Of a stretch of 64,000 bases of DNA, positions 1 through 9,108 are shown piece by piece. Positions within the stretch are counted from its first letter, which is position 1. The number at the start of each line of letters is the position of its first letter. The notes beneath the pieces are model-generated. The model was not told the DNA's origin. It did not search any database and saw nothing but the letters and a program-made list of their open reading frames with translations. A program made the translations under genes and the position numbers. Source of the DNA: Anaerostipes hadrus ATCC 29173 = JCM 17467 (GTDB taxonomy: Bacteria > Bacillota > Clostridia > Lachnospirales > Lachnospiraceae); NCBI RefSeq assembly GCF_030296915.1, contig NZ_AP028031.1, positions 1,607,501-1,671,500 on the forward strand, in the 5' to 3' direction.

Positions 1-764
1 CTGACGTCTTTCTCTTCTTTGATCTCATGTCCCATTCTTACCCTGTTTTGTGTGATCAATAAATACAAGCTTAAATGCCTAATGGAATGGTCAGTATATT
101 CTATATCTAACACTCCCTGCATATTTTTAATGATATCTCTTGTATCATCTAACACTTCTTGCGTAAGATTCGGAAACATTCGTTCTTTGAGTTTTTTCTC
201 TTCATCAAACAATACTTTTAAGGAATGTCCTCTTAACTTTTGTCTCAATACCATTGTCACTGCCTGACGGTAATCTTCCTCTTTTCCTTCCCAGTAAATT
301 CCCATTCCCGGTCTTCGGTAAAGAGTCAGATTATAGTGATCAAGCCATGTTTCAACCTCTTCCAGGTCGTTGCTTAATGTTGCATCCGAAATATGAAAAA
401 GGGATGTAAAGTAAAAATATTTGAGTGGTTCGTTGATCGTTAACAGTTCAAGTAATATGATCATCTGGCGATCTGCTTTACTGTATACTGGCTTGTTCTC
501 ATCCATATCTACGAGTTCTTTAATATAGTTTCTTGTTTCTGTATCTTCATCCACATACATCCCGATTCTTGGTTTCTTGACTAGTTTAAAGTCATTCTCC
601 TCAAACCATTCGTTGATGCGAGGCATTTCTCTTAATACGGTTCTTGAACTTAATTTCAGTTTTTCTGATATTGCCTGTATTGTAATTGGATCGTCAGCAT
701 TAAAAGCTGCTAACATCTCAATGATAAGTTTCTGTCTTTTTGTTAATCCGGATTTCTTAGACAC
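1..764 (-). CDS. PRD-type (BglG/MtlR-like) transcriptional regulator, 3' part outside the window
   Basis: About 254 residues are visible and the reading frame runs off the left edge. An N-terminal winged helix-turn-helix (about residues 8-60, with LSSRTVLREMPRINEWF) is followed by a second Mga-like HTH (about 85-150, ISDATLSNDLEEVETWL) and the beginning of a PRD domain with an RHLSLYLLI helix. This order matches sugar-PTS-controlled regulators of the BglG/LicR/MtlR group; the EIIA/EIIB-like end would lie beyond base 1. GTG at 764 is chosen as the start because a TGA lies in frame just upstream and AAGGGG sits about 10 bases before it. The regulated sugar cannot be told from this window. An anti-terminator role is less likely, because there is no RNA-binding CAT domain at the N-terminus. 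Confidence 0.85.
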   Translation of the reverse strand, partial: MSKKSGLTKRQKLIIEMLAAFNADDPITIQAISEKLKLSSRTVLREMPRINEWFEENDFKLVKKPRIGMYVDEDTETRNYIKELVDMDENKPVYSKADRQMIILLELLTINEPLKYFYFTSLFHISDATLSNDLEEVETWLDHYNLTLYRRPGMGIYWEGKEEDYRQAVTMVLRQKLRGHSLKVLFDEEKKLKERMFPNLTQEVLDDTRDIIKNMQGVLDIEYTDHSIRHLSLYLLITQNRVRMGHEIKEEKDV

Positions 765-789
765 TCTGTATCATCCCCTTTCACGTATT

Positions 790-818
790 ATTATATATAC
801 AATGGGTGGTTTGGACAA
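790..818 (-). promoter_or_regulatory. SigA-type promoter of the PRD regulator
   Basis: On the minus strand TTGTCC (813-818) and TATAAT (790-795) are separated by 17 bases, 26 bases upstream of the GTG start. Further upstream, an 11-base direct repeat TTGTCAGTATT at 864-874 and 881-891 (plus-strand reading, 17-base period) could be an operator. The function of the repeat is inferred only. Confidence 0.6.
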
Positions 819-920
819 GCGATTGATATGATGGTTTTGACGACATTCAATAGTGACATTTTGTTGTCAGTATTTATAGTTTGTCAGTATTATTTCATGA
901 CAAGTTTTGATTGTAATAGT

Positions 921-1194
921 GTTGCATGTATGAGTCAGAAAGAAGATAAGAAGAACTATTTATAAGAAAAAAGGATGACACTCCGCATTTTTGAAAGCGT
1001 TTTTTACAAATCGCTGATCCGCGCCTGTTCCTTCGATAACTCGCTTGCTGCGAGCCAAAATGCCCGCAGCTACGTTCAAACAATCGACCACAGGGCGCTG
1101 CGAATTTGTAAAAAACGCATTCAAAAAGTGCTCATGTTGTCATCCTTTTTTCTTATAAATAGTTCTTCTTATCTTCTTTCTGACTCATACAACG
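921..1194. repeat. Very long imperfect palindrome A (about 90-base arms)
   Basis: Bases 931-980 are an exact inverted copy of 1138-1187 (50 bases). The pairing continues imperfectly inward to about 1014 and 1099 and leaves a loop of about 85 bases. The arms are A/T-rich and the loop is G/C-rich. Translated in either direction the arms give mirror-image open frames, which are not genes. The element lies between the PRD gene and the end of the sulfate operon. Its loop, read on the minus strand, shares TGTTTGAACG and GATCAGCG-type blocks with palindrome B. Confidence 0.85.
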
Positions 1195-1418
1195 AAACGC
1201 TATTCAAATCACTACACATTGTGTATGTTAAATGGTATTGGCTGATAAGTTTTGGATTCGTTGACAGAAGGTCAATGAAATTTATAAACACCAATTTGTT
1301 GAAGTGTTTTGGAATATAATAAATATCTGTCTACCACTACAAAAATTGAAAACCAATAACGTCTAACATACACACCCTTCCGTTTGAAAATTCTTAACTT
1401 TATACGAGAATGTCTTCA

Positions 1419-1618
1419 GGTATTCATAAAAACATAAAAAAGATAGAGGTACGAAATGATAGAATTCCATAGGATTTTTTGCAAAATCGCAGCCAACACG
1501 GGCACTGTTTGAACGCAGTGAGTTGTGCAGGAGTGTTGGCGAATCAGCGTTTTGCAAAAAATCCGTCAATGGAATCCGTTTTTCGTACCTCTATCTTTTT
1601 TATGTTTTTATGAATACT
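1419..1618. repeat. Very long imperfect palindrome B (about 72-base arms)
   Basis: Bases 1420-1456 are an exact inverted copy of 1581-1617 (37 bases). Pairing continues imperfectly through TTTTTTGCAAAA on the left and its complement on the right, up to a loop of about 55 bases. It starts 33 bases past the cysN stop, so it may end transcription of the sulfate operon as a giant hairpin. The arm sequences are unrelated to palindrome A, but the size, layout and parts of the loop are shared. That pattern suggests a family of intergenic elements rather than a chance palindrome. Confidence 0.85.
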
Positions 1619-1650
1619 CGATACATTTCCGTTATACAATTACAATTTAA

Positions 1651-3345
1651 TTAGTAAATACTATCCCTAAACACAATCTTACGATATGCTTCAAACTGTA
1701 ACCAACGGTTAAAGAATTCGCTTCCTGGTTTATATCCTTGTTCTTTTAATTCTGCAAACAGTTTGTCTGCTTTTTCTTTGGAATCAACCAGAATCTTAAA
1801 TCCTCGTCCATTGATCAGTGGCAGGCCTTTGTATTCGTATTCTTCGATTGGAAGAATTGCTGATACTTTTCTGTCTCTGATCTGTACAGCTACTTTGTCT
1901 CTGAATACGATGACATCAAAGTAGTCTGGATACTGATAGCTTTCTCCTTCTACTGGAATTTCATCTCCGATCGTGTAGGATTTTCCAGATGGTTTGATCT
2001 TTGTGACTGTCATACTTTCCATGTTGTAGTAGAATTCTTCAAAGATGTCTCCATTGGCTTTTAATTTTCCATGTGCAAAGACGCATTTTAGGTCTGTTTC
2101 TTCGTCAACTTCGGAATTTTTGATCACTCCGCATGCAGATGTCATGTTTGTGATACGGTCGATCAATATCAGCTCTCCTAAGGCTTTATGATCATCAAAT
2201 TCGTCTAAGACAATTTCTTCCTGCAAGATAACATCACATACTGCGATCTCATTCTTTCTTAAGTTGTTTGCTGGAATGTATTCTCCTGTGTTGACATCGA
2301 TCTTGTACTGAATATTTGTTACGATTCCTGGAATTTCTTTTGTTCCGATCTTTACGAAATATTCTTTTCCTGGTAACAATTCTCCGTCATCCATCCAAAG
2401 AACTGTCGCTGTAAATGATTTGCTGACTGGAAGTTCTGTTTTATTGGCCAGTACGCATCCTCTGGATACATCAACTTCACGGTCTAACTGAATCGTTACT
2501 GGACGACCTTTTTCAGCTGTCTGTGCATCTTTATCACCAATTAATAAACTCTTAACCTTTGCATGTTCTTTGCTTGGTAATGTCACGATCTCATCTCCGA
2601 CAGAAATCTGTCCGGATTCGATCTGTCCCTGGAATCCACGGAATGTGTGGTTTGGACGGCATACTCTCTGAACTGGCATGTAGAATCCTTCTTCTTCAGA
2701 TTTCTCTCGTACATCCACCGTCTCTAGGTATTCTAGTAATGGTTCTCCTGTATACCATGGAATGTTATCTGATTTTGTTGTAACGTTATCTCCTTCTGTT
2801 GCAGATACTGGAATGATCTTTACATTTGCAAGTGATAATTCTTCTTGTAATTCTTTGATCTGTTCCTCGATCTTTCGGAATGTTTCCTGATCATATTTTA
2901 CAAGGTCCATTTTATTGACTGCAAATACGAAGTGTCTGATTCCCATTAAGGCGCAGATTCTTGCGTGGCGTCTTGTCTGTACTAATACTCCTTGGGATGC
3001 ATCGATTAAGATGACTGCTAAATCTGCAAAGGATGCTCCTACAGCCATGTTTCTTGTATATTCTTCATGTCCTGGTGTATCTGCTACGATAAAACTTCTT
3101 TTTTCTGTTGTAAAATAACGGTAGGCAACGTCGATCGTAATTCCCTGTTCTCTTTCTGCCATTAATCCGTCAAGTAATAAAGAATAGTCGATCTTTCCAC
3201 CACGGCTTCCAACTTTACTGTCTAACTCTAATGCTTCTTCCTGGTCTGTATATAATAACTTTGAATCATATAAAATATGTCCGATCAGTGTAGATTTTCC
3301 ATCATCTACACTACCGCAAGTAATAAATTTTAATAATCCTATCAT
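1651..3345 (-). CDS. cysN: Sulfate adenylyltransferase subunit 1 (GTPase)
   Basis: GTP-dependent subunit of ATP sulfurylase. It drives formation of adenosine 5'-phosphosulfate (APS) from sulfate and ATP together with CysD. The 564 residues show the P-loop GSVDDGKST (11-19), the switch DTPGHEEY and the guanine-specific NKMD, followed by EF-Tu-like domains 2 and 3. No APS kinase (CysC) domain is attached. An upstream in-frame ATG exists inside cysD, but ATG 3345 has GAGAGGGG about 11 bases before it and fits the family N-terminus. One base separates it from the cysD stop, so the two are probably translationally coupled. It is the last gene of the sulfate operon. Confidence 0.95.
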   Translation of the reverse strand: MIGLLKFITCGSVDDGKSTLIGHILYDSKLLYTDQEEALELDSKVGSRGGKIDYSLLLDGLMAEREQGITIDVAYRYFTTEKRSFIVADTPGHEEYTRNMAVGASFADLAVILIDASQGVLVQTRRHARICALMGIRHFVFAVNKMDLVKYDQETFRKIEEQIKELQEELSLANVKIIPVSATEGDNVTTKSDNIPWYTGEPLLEYLETVDVREKSEEEGFYMPVQRVCRPNHTFRGFQGQIESGQISVGDEIVTLPSKEHAKVKSLLIGDKDAQTAEKGRPVTIQLDREVDVSRGCVLANKTELPVSKSFTATVLWMDDGELLPGKEYFVKIGTKEIPGIVTNIQYKIDVNTGEYIPANNLRKNEIAVCDVILQEEIVLDEFDDHKALGELILIDRITNMTSACGVIKNSEVDEETDLKCVFAHGKLKANGDIFEEFYYNMESMTVTKIKPSGKSYTIGDEIPVEGESYQYPDYFDVIVFRDKVAVQIRDRKVSAILPIEEYEYKGLPLINGRGFKILVDSKEKADKLFAELKEQGYKPGSEFFNRWLQFEAYRKIVFRDSIY

Positions 3346-3346
3346 C

Positions 3347-4246
3347 TTAGAAATACCCCTCTCTCTTTCTTCTTTCCATGCTTCCTGCTGCTTCATTATC
3401 AATAACTCTGGTTGTTCTTTCTGAAGAAACCGCACTTAATGTCTCGTCAATGATCTCATCAAGTGTTGAGGCTTTTGATTCCACTCCTCCAGTTAATGGA
3501 TAACATCCAAGGGTTCTAAATCTCACACTCTTGTATTCGATCTTCTCACCTGGTCTTAATTTTAATCTGTCATCATCGACCATGATGATATTTCCATCTC
3601 TCTCGATCACTGGGCGTTCTTTTGCAAAATATAATGGAACGATATCGATTTTTTCGCGTTTGATATATTTCCAGATATCTGTCTCTGTCCAGTTAGAGAT
3701 TGGGAATACACGAATGCTTTCTCCTTTTTTGATCTTAGAGTTATATAATTTCCACATTTCTGGTCTCTGGTTCTTTGGATCCCATGCCTGATTTTCATTT
3801 CTAAAAGAGAAGATTCTTTCTTTTGCACGAGATTTTTCTTCATCACGACGTCCACCTCCAAATGCAGCGGTAAATCCATATTTATTTAACGCCTGCTTTA
3901 GGGCCTGTGTTTTCATGATATCTGTGTAAGCGGCTCCACTATCAAATGGATTAACCCCCTGTTTTACACCATCTTCATTGATGTATTCTATCATTTCTAA
4001 TCCGTATTTCTTTGATGTTTCATCACGGAATTTGATCATTTCTTTAAATTTCCATGTTGTATTAACATGTAAAAATGGAAATGGTGGTTTCTCCGGATAG
4101 AATGCTTTTAATGCTAAATGTAACATAACTGAGCTGTCTTTTCCGATAGAATATAGCATAACTGGTTTTTCACAAGAAGCTGCAACTTCTCGGATGATGT
4201 AGATTGCTTCCGCCTCCAACTGGTCAAGATGTGATAATTCGCTCAT
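3347..4246 (-). CDS. cysD: Sulfate adenylyltransferase subunit 2
   Basis: Catalytic subunit of ATP sulfurylase, a member of the PP-loop ATP pyrophosphatase family. Of 299 residues, SIGKDSSVM at 33-41 is the PP-loop, and [16 protein letters not shown] and the C-terminal [13 protein letters not shown] are CysD signatures. The start at 4246 is preferred over an ATG five codons earlier, because GGAGG lies 8 bases before it and contains that earlier ATG. It pairs with cysN directly downstream; the ferredoxin gene ends 16 bases upstream. Without CysC or CysH nearby, its product APS is most likely passed to the AprA/AprB pair encoded in the same operon. Confidence 0.95.
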   Translation of the reverse strand: MSELSHLDQLEAEAIYIIREVAASCEKPVMLYSIGKDSSVMLHLALKAFYPEKPPFPFLHVNTTWKFKEMIKFRDETSKKYGLEMIEYINEDGVKQGVNPFDSGAAYTDIMKTQALKQALNKYGFTAAFGGGRRDEEKSRAKERIFSFRNENQAWDPKNQRPEMWKLYNSKIKKGESIRVFPISNWTETDIWKYIKREKIDIVPLYFAKERPVIERDGNIIMVDDDRLKLRPGEKIEYKSVRFRTLGCYPLTGGVESKASTLDEIIDETLSAVSSERTTRVIDNEAAGSMERRKREGYF

Positions 4247-4262
4247 TTTGATGTCCTCCAAT

Positions 4263-4577
4263 CTAATATTTGTTTGAATCTTTCTTGTTGATCTCTATGG
4301 TTTGTTCTTCCCCGGTATATTTTTTGATCTTCCAGAGAATCGTATCTTTGCTTTCGTTAACTGTCATTTCACTTCCCATTCCACCGATATCGGCTCCTAG
4401 GAAAAATGCGATGGCTCCTGTTTTACATTCTTTTAAGCAGGATGTACATCCCCAGCAGTCTTTTGGATATTTGATGTATGCTTTGCCAGTTGCATCGGTC
4501 TTTATCAAACTTCCAGGACAGACGTCTAAGCATCGTTTGCATCCAACACATTTATTTTTGTTAATTCTGATGCTCAT
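4263..4577 (-). CDS. aprB: Adenylylsulfate reductase-type ferredoxin subunit (AprB-like)
   Basis: A 104-residue protein with two 4Fe-4S motifs: [12 protein letters not shown] near residue 11 and [11 protein letters not shown] near residue 40. It ends in a tail resembling the beta subunit of APS reductase. It would carry electrons to the FAD subunit encoded just upstream. The start at 4577 has GGAGG 9 bases before it, and an ATG three codons earlier lies too close to that site. The gene overlaps the end of aprA by 17 bases, which suggests coupled translation. Placement between sulfate transport and ATP sulfurylase genes supports the APS reductase assignment over a generic ferredoxin. It is shorter than the subunit of dissimilatory sulfate reducers (family knowledge). 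Confidence 0.85.
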   Translation of the reverse strand: MSIRINKNKCVGCKRCLDVCPGSLIKTDATGKAYIKYPKDCWGCTSCLKECKTGAIAFFLGADIGGMGSEMTVNESKDTILWKIKKYTGEEQTIEINKKDSNKY

Positions 4578-6255
4578 AGTGCTCATCCTCCTTTACTAGT
4601 TCTCGTAAGATGACTTTGATCTTTCCTTCCACTTTCTTTGTATTGACGTATTTTTTCCAATCATCACTCTTTTGTGGATGATCAAGATTTTCTGCAAAAC
4701 TGTGCCATCTTGTCTCTTTTCTTGCTTTTAAATGTTCGATCAGAGTCAGACAGATCGTTAATCGTTCTTTTAGTTCATAATAAAACATTAATTCATGGTA
4801 ATCCTGAGCACTTAACTGTCCAGATAATGTGATCAGATTATTAATCTTTTCTTTTGCGAGATTTAAGCAGTTTTCATTAAACTGATAATGACTTGAAATT
4901 CCGCCTGCATAAGCATCCATGACTTTCTGCATCGCTTCTTCCATCTGCTCGATCGTAAAAATACTGTCTTTGTCTGATAAAATATTGTTGTATTCTTTGA
5001 CTTTCTCGTCTAATAACTGTTCTTCTTTGTTATCTGTTATATCAAACGTCTGATCTTTTAATTTCTCTACGATATCCAGTGCTGCGAGCTCACCTTCTAC
5101 CAAAGCTCCTGTCACATATTTCTGTGGGCATCCCCCTGCGACATCTCCGGCTGCGTACAGCCCATGGATCGTTGTCTCTCGATTTGTGTTTACCCAGTAA
5201 CCACTGGCAGTATGTCCACCCACGATATATGGTTCCGTTCCCTCGATCTCTACATTTTGTTCACTTGGATCTTTGCCTTGCTCGATCCATTTTAAGGTCT
5301 GGCTTGGTGCCATATTTAAATATGCTTTCTTAAGGTCTGTATCTTTTTCCTTCTCAATTCCTTCGGTTCTTAGGTAACAAGGGCCTCTTCCTTCCAGATT
5401 TTCCTGTGTTGTTCCATAGACACGCTGAGAAGTTGTGATTCCGTATTTATCTTCGTAAATCTCTCCTTTAGCGTTTACCTGCTTTGCCCCGACTCCCTGT
5501 GCGATCGTTCCCGTTGGTGCGATCGTATCTTTACACCTTAATGCGATAAAACGCATCTCAAAGGTTGTCATCTCAGCTCCAGCATCAATTCCCATTGCGT
5601 ATCCGGCACCAGTGTTAAATGGTGGATACCACATCTTATGTCTTGAAAATCCAGGATTATTTGGCTTATAAAGCCCTGCTGCCCCTCCAGTTGCACAAAG
5701 TACTTTCTTGGCACGGATCTCATAAGCTGTTCCATTTTCCATATGGAAACCGAAGGCTCCTTTGATCGTGTTATCTTCCACGATATAATCGGTGATATTC
5801 AAATGATTGATCACCTCTACGTTATCTAGCTGATTTACTGCATCTGCAAGGATTGGCTTGATATTTTCTCCATTAATCTTAATATTTCGATTTCCTCTGG
5901 CAACATAGTCACCATTTTCATCCTTTAAAATAACCAATCCTAACTGTTCCATCTTGCTTGTCACTTCATTTAAATGTTCTGACATTGTAAGAAGCAGGTC
6001 ACCTCGTACGATCTCATCTGCATCTTTCCTCGCATAATCAACATAATCCTGTGGTTTTCTTCCCTTTACGATATAAGCATTGATCGCATTAACTCCAGCT
6101 GCTAAGCACCCGCTTCGTTTGATATTAGCTTTCTCGGCGATGACGATCTTTGCATCACTTTTTTCCCTGATCGTAAGTGCCGCATAACATCCAGCTGTTC
6201 CGCCTCCGATGATCAGGACATCGGTATGTATGATCTGTTGTTTTGTAATTTCCAT
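4561..6255 (-). CDS. aprA: Adenylylsulfate reductase-type flavoprotein (AprA-like)
   Basis: FAD protein of the fumarate reductase/succinate dehydrogenase family, 564 residues. The dinucleotide motif is DVLIIGGGTAGCYAAL at about 13-28, followed by NIKRSGCLAAGVNAINAY, CATGGAAGLYKPNNPG and near residue 350 GGHTASGYWVNTN...GLYAAGDVAGG. These resemble the alpha subunit of APS reductase, which reduces APS to sulfite and AMP. It is shorter than the roughly 650-residue dissimilatory proteins. AAAGGA precedes the ATG by about 7 bases. The neighbours (sulfate ABC importer, AprB, CysDN) point to an assimilatory role. A different dehydrogenase using the same fold cannot be fully excluded. Confidence 0.87.
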   Translation of the reverse strand: MEITKQQIIHTDVLIIGGGTAGCYAALTIREKSDAKIVIAEKANIKRSGCLAAGVNAINAYIVKGRKPQDYVDYARKDADEIVRGDLLLTMSEHLNEVTSKMEQLGLVILKDENGDYVARGNRNIKINGENIKPILADAVNQLDNVEVINHLNITDYIVEDNTIKGAFGFHMENGTAYEIRAKKVLCATGGAAGLYKPNNPGFSRHKMWYPPFNTGAGYAMGIDAGAEMTTFEMRFIALRCKDTIAPTGTIAQGVGAKQVNAKGEIYEDKYGITTSQRVYGTTQENLEGRGPCYLRTEGIEKEKDTDLKKAYLNMAPSQTLKWIEQGKDPSEQNVEIEGTEPYIVGGHTASGYWVNTNRETTIHGLYAAGDVAGGCPQKYVTGALVEGELAALDIVEKLKDQTFDITDNKEEQLLDEKVKEYNNILSDKDSIFTIEQMEEAMQKVMDAYAGGISSHYQFNENCLNLAKEKINNLITLSGQLSAQDYHELMFYYELKERLTICLTLIEHLKARKETRWHSFAENLDHPQKSDDWKKYVNTKKVEGKIKVILRELVKEDEHYEHQN

Positions 6256-6279
6256 AATCGGTCCTTTCTGGTATGTTTC

Positions 6280-7341
6280 TTAAATATAGAAGACATCGCC
6301 TTCCTGCATTTCTTTATTCTCTAATAAATAAGTTTCCTTTTCATCAAATACATACAAACGGTAAATAATGATATCAACTTCTTCTCCAACGCTTACCGGA
6401 TCCTTTTCCAAAGATCTCTCAGCTGTCACTTTGATTCCATTGATATTTACAACTACATCCAGTCGACTTCCACTAAAGATCACATCTTCTACAATTCCTT
6501 TTTCTGATGCACTCATATATCGTTTTAATTCCCCTTTTTTTGCTAACTCAAGGAATTCTGGTCTGACGATCGCTTTCTGTGCACGTTCTATTTTTTCAAA
6601 TCCTTTTAGGGATTCATAATTTTCTACGATGGATGATCTTCCAACAAACTGGGCTACAAATGGCGTCTTTGGTGATTTATAAATCTCTAATGGGCTTCCC
6701 ATCTGCTCAATCTTTCCATGATTTGTAATCAAGATCTCATCAGCAACCTCTACGGCTTCATCCTGATCATGTGTAACGAAAATGCTTGTGATACCAAGCT
6801 TTGATACCATTTCTTTTAGCCAGAGTCGAAGCTCTGATCTTACTTTTGCATCGATCGCTGCAAATGGTTCATCAAGAAGTAATACCTGTGGATTTGGAGC
6901 CAATGCTCTTGCAAATGCAACTCTCTGTCTCTGCCCGCCAGATAACTGGTTCGGATATCTATTTTCAAGTCCTGATAACCCCGTTAATTCCAGTAATTCA
7001 AAAACTCGTTCTTTGATCTGTTTCTTCGGCATTTTTGCAATCTCTAGTCCAAATGCGATATTATCAAAGACTGTCATATATCGGAATAGTGCATAACTTT
7101 GAAATACAAATCCAATTCCTCGTTTTGCTGCCGGAATATCATTGACTCTCTTTCCATCAATAAAGATATCTCCTGCATTTGGATTTTCCAATCCTGCGAT
7201 CATTCGAAGCAGGGTTGTCTTTCCACTTCCACTTGGCCCAAGCAACGCTGCAAGTTTCCCTTTTTCAATTCCAAAACTTACATTATCTGATGCCCGGAAG
7301 TTTCCGTATTGTTTATAGATATTTCTCATTTCGACATACAT
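6280..7341 (-). CDS. cysA: Sulfate/thiosulfate ABC transporter ATP-binding protein
   Basis: ATPase of the sulfate importer, 353 residues. Walker A is GPSGSGKTT at 35-43, the signature LSGGQRQRVAFARAL, Walker B VLLLDEPFAAID and the switch histidine THDQDEA. The C-terminal 110 residues form a TOBE-like regulatory domain, as in CysA. An open frame extends 17 codons upstream into cysW, but ATG 7341 lies one base after the cysW stop with GGAAAGGACGGAAG before it and fits the family start. Its partners are the permeases CysT and CysW and the lipoprotein Sbp encoded upstream. Confidence 0.93.
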   Translation of the reverse strand: MYVEMRNIYKQYGNFRASDNVSFGIEKGKLAALLGPSGSGKTTLLRMIAGLENPNAGDIFIDGKRVNDIPAAKRGIGFVFQSYALFRYMTVFDNIAFGLEIAKMPKKQIKERVFELLELTGLSGLENRYPNQLSGGQRQRVAFARALAPNPQVLLLDEPFAAIDAKVRSELRLWLKEMVSKLGITSIFVTHDQDEAVEVADEILITNHGKIEQMGSPLEIYKSPKTPFVAQFVGRSSIVENYESLKGFEKIERAQKAIVRPEFLELAKKGELKRYMSASEKGIVEDVIFSGSRLDVVVNINGIKVTAERSLEKDPVSVGEEVDIIIYRLYVFDEKETYLLENKEMQEGDVFYI

Positions 7342-7342
7342 T

Positions 7343-8215
7343 TTATCTTCCGTCCTTTCCCTGTTGTTTGTCCTGTGAGCGGTACCATGCAATATTTCTT
7401 AAGATCAGTACAACGACCGCAATCAATACTAAAACCGATGATACTGCAAAGGCTGCTGTGATCGATGATGTTGTTCCTGACATATATAAGGCATCGATCT
7501 CCAATGGTAAGGTAAATGTCTCACCTCTTGTTTTGGAAAGTGCATTAACTGCACCAAATTCTCCTAATGCCCTGGCACTACATAAGATGATTCCATAGAT
7601 CAATCCCCATTTCATCTGAGGAAGTGTGATCTTTCGAAAGATCGTAAATCCACTGGCTCCCATCAATGCTGCTGCCTCTTCTTCGTCTTTTCCCTGTGAG
7701 TTTAAGATCGGTATGATCTCCCTTGACACAAATGGGAAGGTCACGAAAATGGTTGCTAAAATGACTCCTGGAATCGCAAATGCGATCCGGATATTCGTTC
7801 CAAAGAAGGTGTTGATCGCTCGGATCGCTGGATACGTCCATCCAAGTCTTCCAAATGTCATCAAGAATGCAAGGCCTACGATAACTGGTGAAATGGAAAA
7901 TGGAATATCGATCAAAGTTGCTAAAACCTGTTTTCCTTTGAAACTGAATTTAGTCAATAAAAATGCTGCCATGATCCCGAAAAATGTATTGATCGTTACC
8001 GCAACAAGCGTTGCCAGAATCGTTACAAATAAAGCGCTTCTTACATACTCCGTTGATATGAAACTTACATAAAATTTAAATCCCTCACTTAATGAATTTG
8101 TAATAACGGAAAATAACGGTAAGACCAACATAACGATCATAAATAAAACACTGATCGTGATCAGGATGATCTTCGTTCGCTGTTTTCTTTTTTCAAACTT
8201 CTGCTGTTCATTCAT
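7343..8215 (-). CDS. cysW: Sulfate ABC transporter permease
   Basis: Inner-membrane permease of 290 residues with about six hydrophobic segments. It carries the BPD-type EAA loop EEEAAALMGASGFTIFRKIT around residue 190, which contacts the CysA ATPase. The start at 8215 (MNEQQKFEK) has AAGGAG 6 bases before it. An ATG seven codons earlier overlaps the end of cysT and has no good ribosome site. It works as a heterodimer with CysT to move sulfate into the cytoplasm. Order and spacing within the operon are typical of cysTWA. Confidence 0.92.
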   Translation of the reverse strand: MNEQQKFEKRKQRTKIILITISVLFMIVMLVLPLFSVITNSLSEGFKFYVSFISTEYVRSALFVTILATLVAVTINTFFGIMAAFLLTKFSFKGKQVLATLIDIPFSISPVIVGLAFLMTFGRLGWTYPAIRAINTFFGTNIRIAFAIPGVILATIFVTFPFVSREIIPILNSQGKDEEEAAALMGASGFTIFRKITLPQMKWGLIYGIILCSARALGEFGAVNALSKTRGETFTLPLEIDALYMSGTTSSITAAFAVSSVLVLIAVVVLILRNIAWYRSQDKQQGKDGR

Positions 8216-8225
8216 GATCTTCTCC

Positions 8226-9098
8226 TTACTGTGCATTGACTCTTCTTGCCTGTCTTACCTGTATGATATTGATCACAAATAACATCACAAAGGAAATGAT
8301 CAGCATGACAAGAGCAATAGCTGTTGCACTTTTATAGTCGATATAGTTTAATTTCTGCATGATCACATAAGAGATCATCTGTGTATGTTCCTTGGCACTG
8401 TTTCCTGAGATATAGATCACACTTCCGTATTCCCCGATTCCCCTTGCAAATGCCAGTCCAAATCCTGTTAATAATGCAGGTCTTAATTCTGGTAAAATGA
8501 CTTTAAAGAATGTTCTTGTCGGTGTTGCACCTAACATATACGCTGCTTCTTCATACTGGTCATCCATTTTCTCAAGCACTGGCTGAACCGCTCTTACGAT
8601 GAATGGAATCCCAATAAACACAAGTGCGATCAAAAGTCCGATCCTTGTATAAGAAATCTTAATCCCAAAGTGTGCAAAGTATCGTCCGATCATTCCATTT
8701 TCTGCATACATTTTTGATAATGTAATACCAGCAACTGCGGTTGGCAGTGCAAAAGGAAGTTCGATCATCCCATCCATTAATCGTTTCCCCGGAAATTCAT
8801 ATTTTACAAGTACCCATGCGATGATCAGCCCAAACACAACATTGATCAATGCTGCAATAAACGAACTTCCGATACTTGTGATAAATGCATTTCTTACTGT
8901 TTCTTTCGATATTAATGTAAAGAATTCATTCGGCGATAATTTTAGTGCGTATGCAAATACGGATGCTAATGGAATCAGTACGATCAATGATAACATCGTT
9001 ACTGTAACTCCCATCGTTAATCCGAACCCTGGAATGACCCTTGCTTTTTTCGCTTTTTTTAATGTCCTATTTTCGTTATTTGTATTACTCATCTTCAT
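8226..9098 (-). CDS. cysT: Sulfate ABC transporter permease
   Basis: Second membrane subunit of the sulfate importer (CysT/CysU), 290 residues. The N-terminus is basic (TLKKAKKARVIPGFGL), followed by about six membrane segments and the coupling loop YEEAAYMLGATPTRTFFKVI near residue 195. Two ATGs lie close together (9098 and 9092). AAAGG favours the first and AGGA the second, so the start is uncertain by two residues. It ends 10 bases before cysW. The lipoprotein gene sbp ends 10 bases upstream, so these genes form one transcription unit. Confidence 0.92.
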   Translation of the reverse strand: MKMSNTNNENRTLKKAKKARVIPGFGLTMGVTVTMLSLIVLIPLASVFAYALKLSPNEFFTLISKETVRNAFITSIGSSFIAALINVVFGLIIAWVLVKYEFPGKRLMDGMIELPFALPTAVAGITLSKMYAENGMIGRYFAHFGIKISYTRIGLLIALVFIGIPFIVRAVQPVLEKMDDQYEEAAYMLGATPTRTFFKVILPELRPALLTGFGLAFARGIGEYGSVIYISGNSAKEHTQMISYVIMQKLNYIDYKSATAIALVMLIISFVMLFVINIIQVRQARRVNAQ

Positions 9099-9108
9099 TC
9101 CTGCCTTT

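Noticed and set aside
895..1319. Two opposite open frames with the same peptide SSFFLINSSSYLLSDSY
   Set aside because: They are the two arms of palindrome A read from both sides; no ribosome site and no homology, so not genes.
1363..1569. A 68-codon open frame on the minus strand
   Set aside because: It lies across the arm and loop of palindrome B and has no ribosome site.
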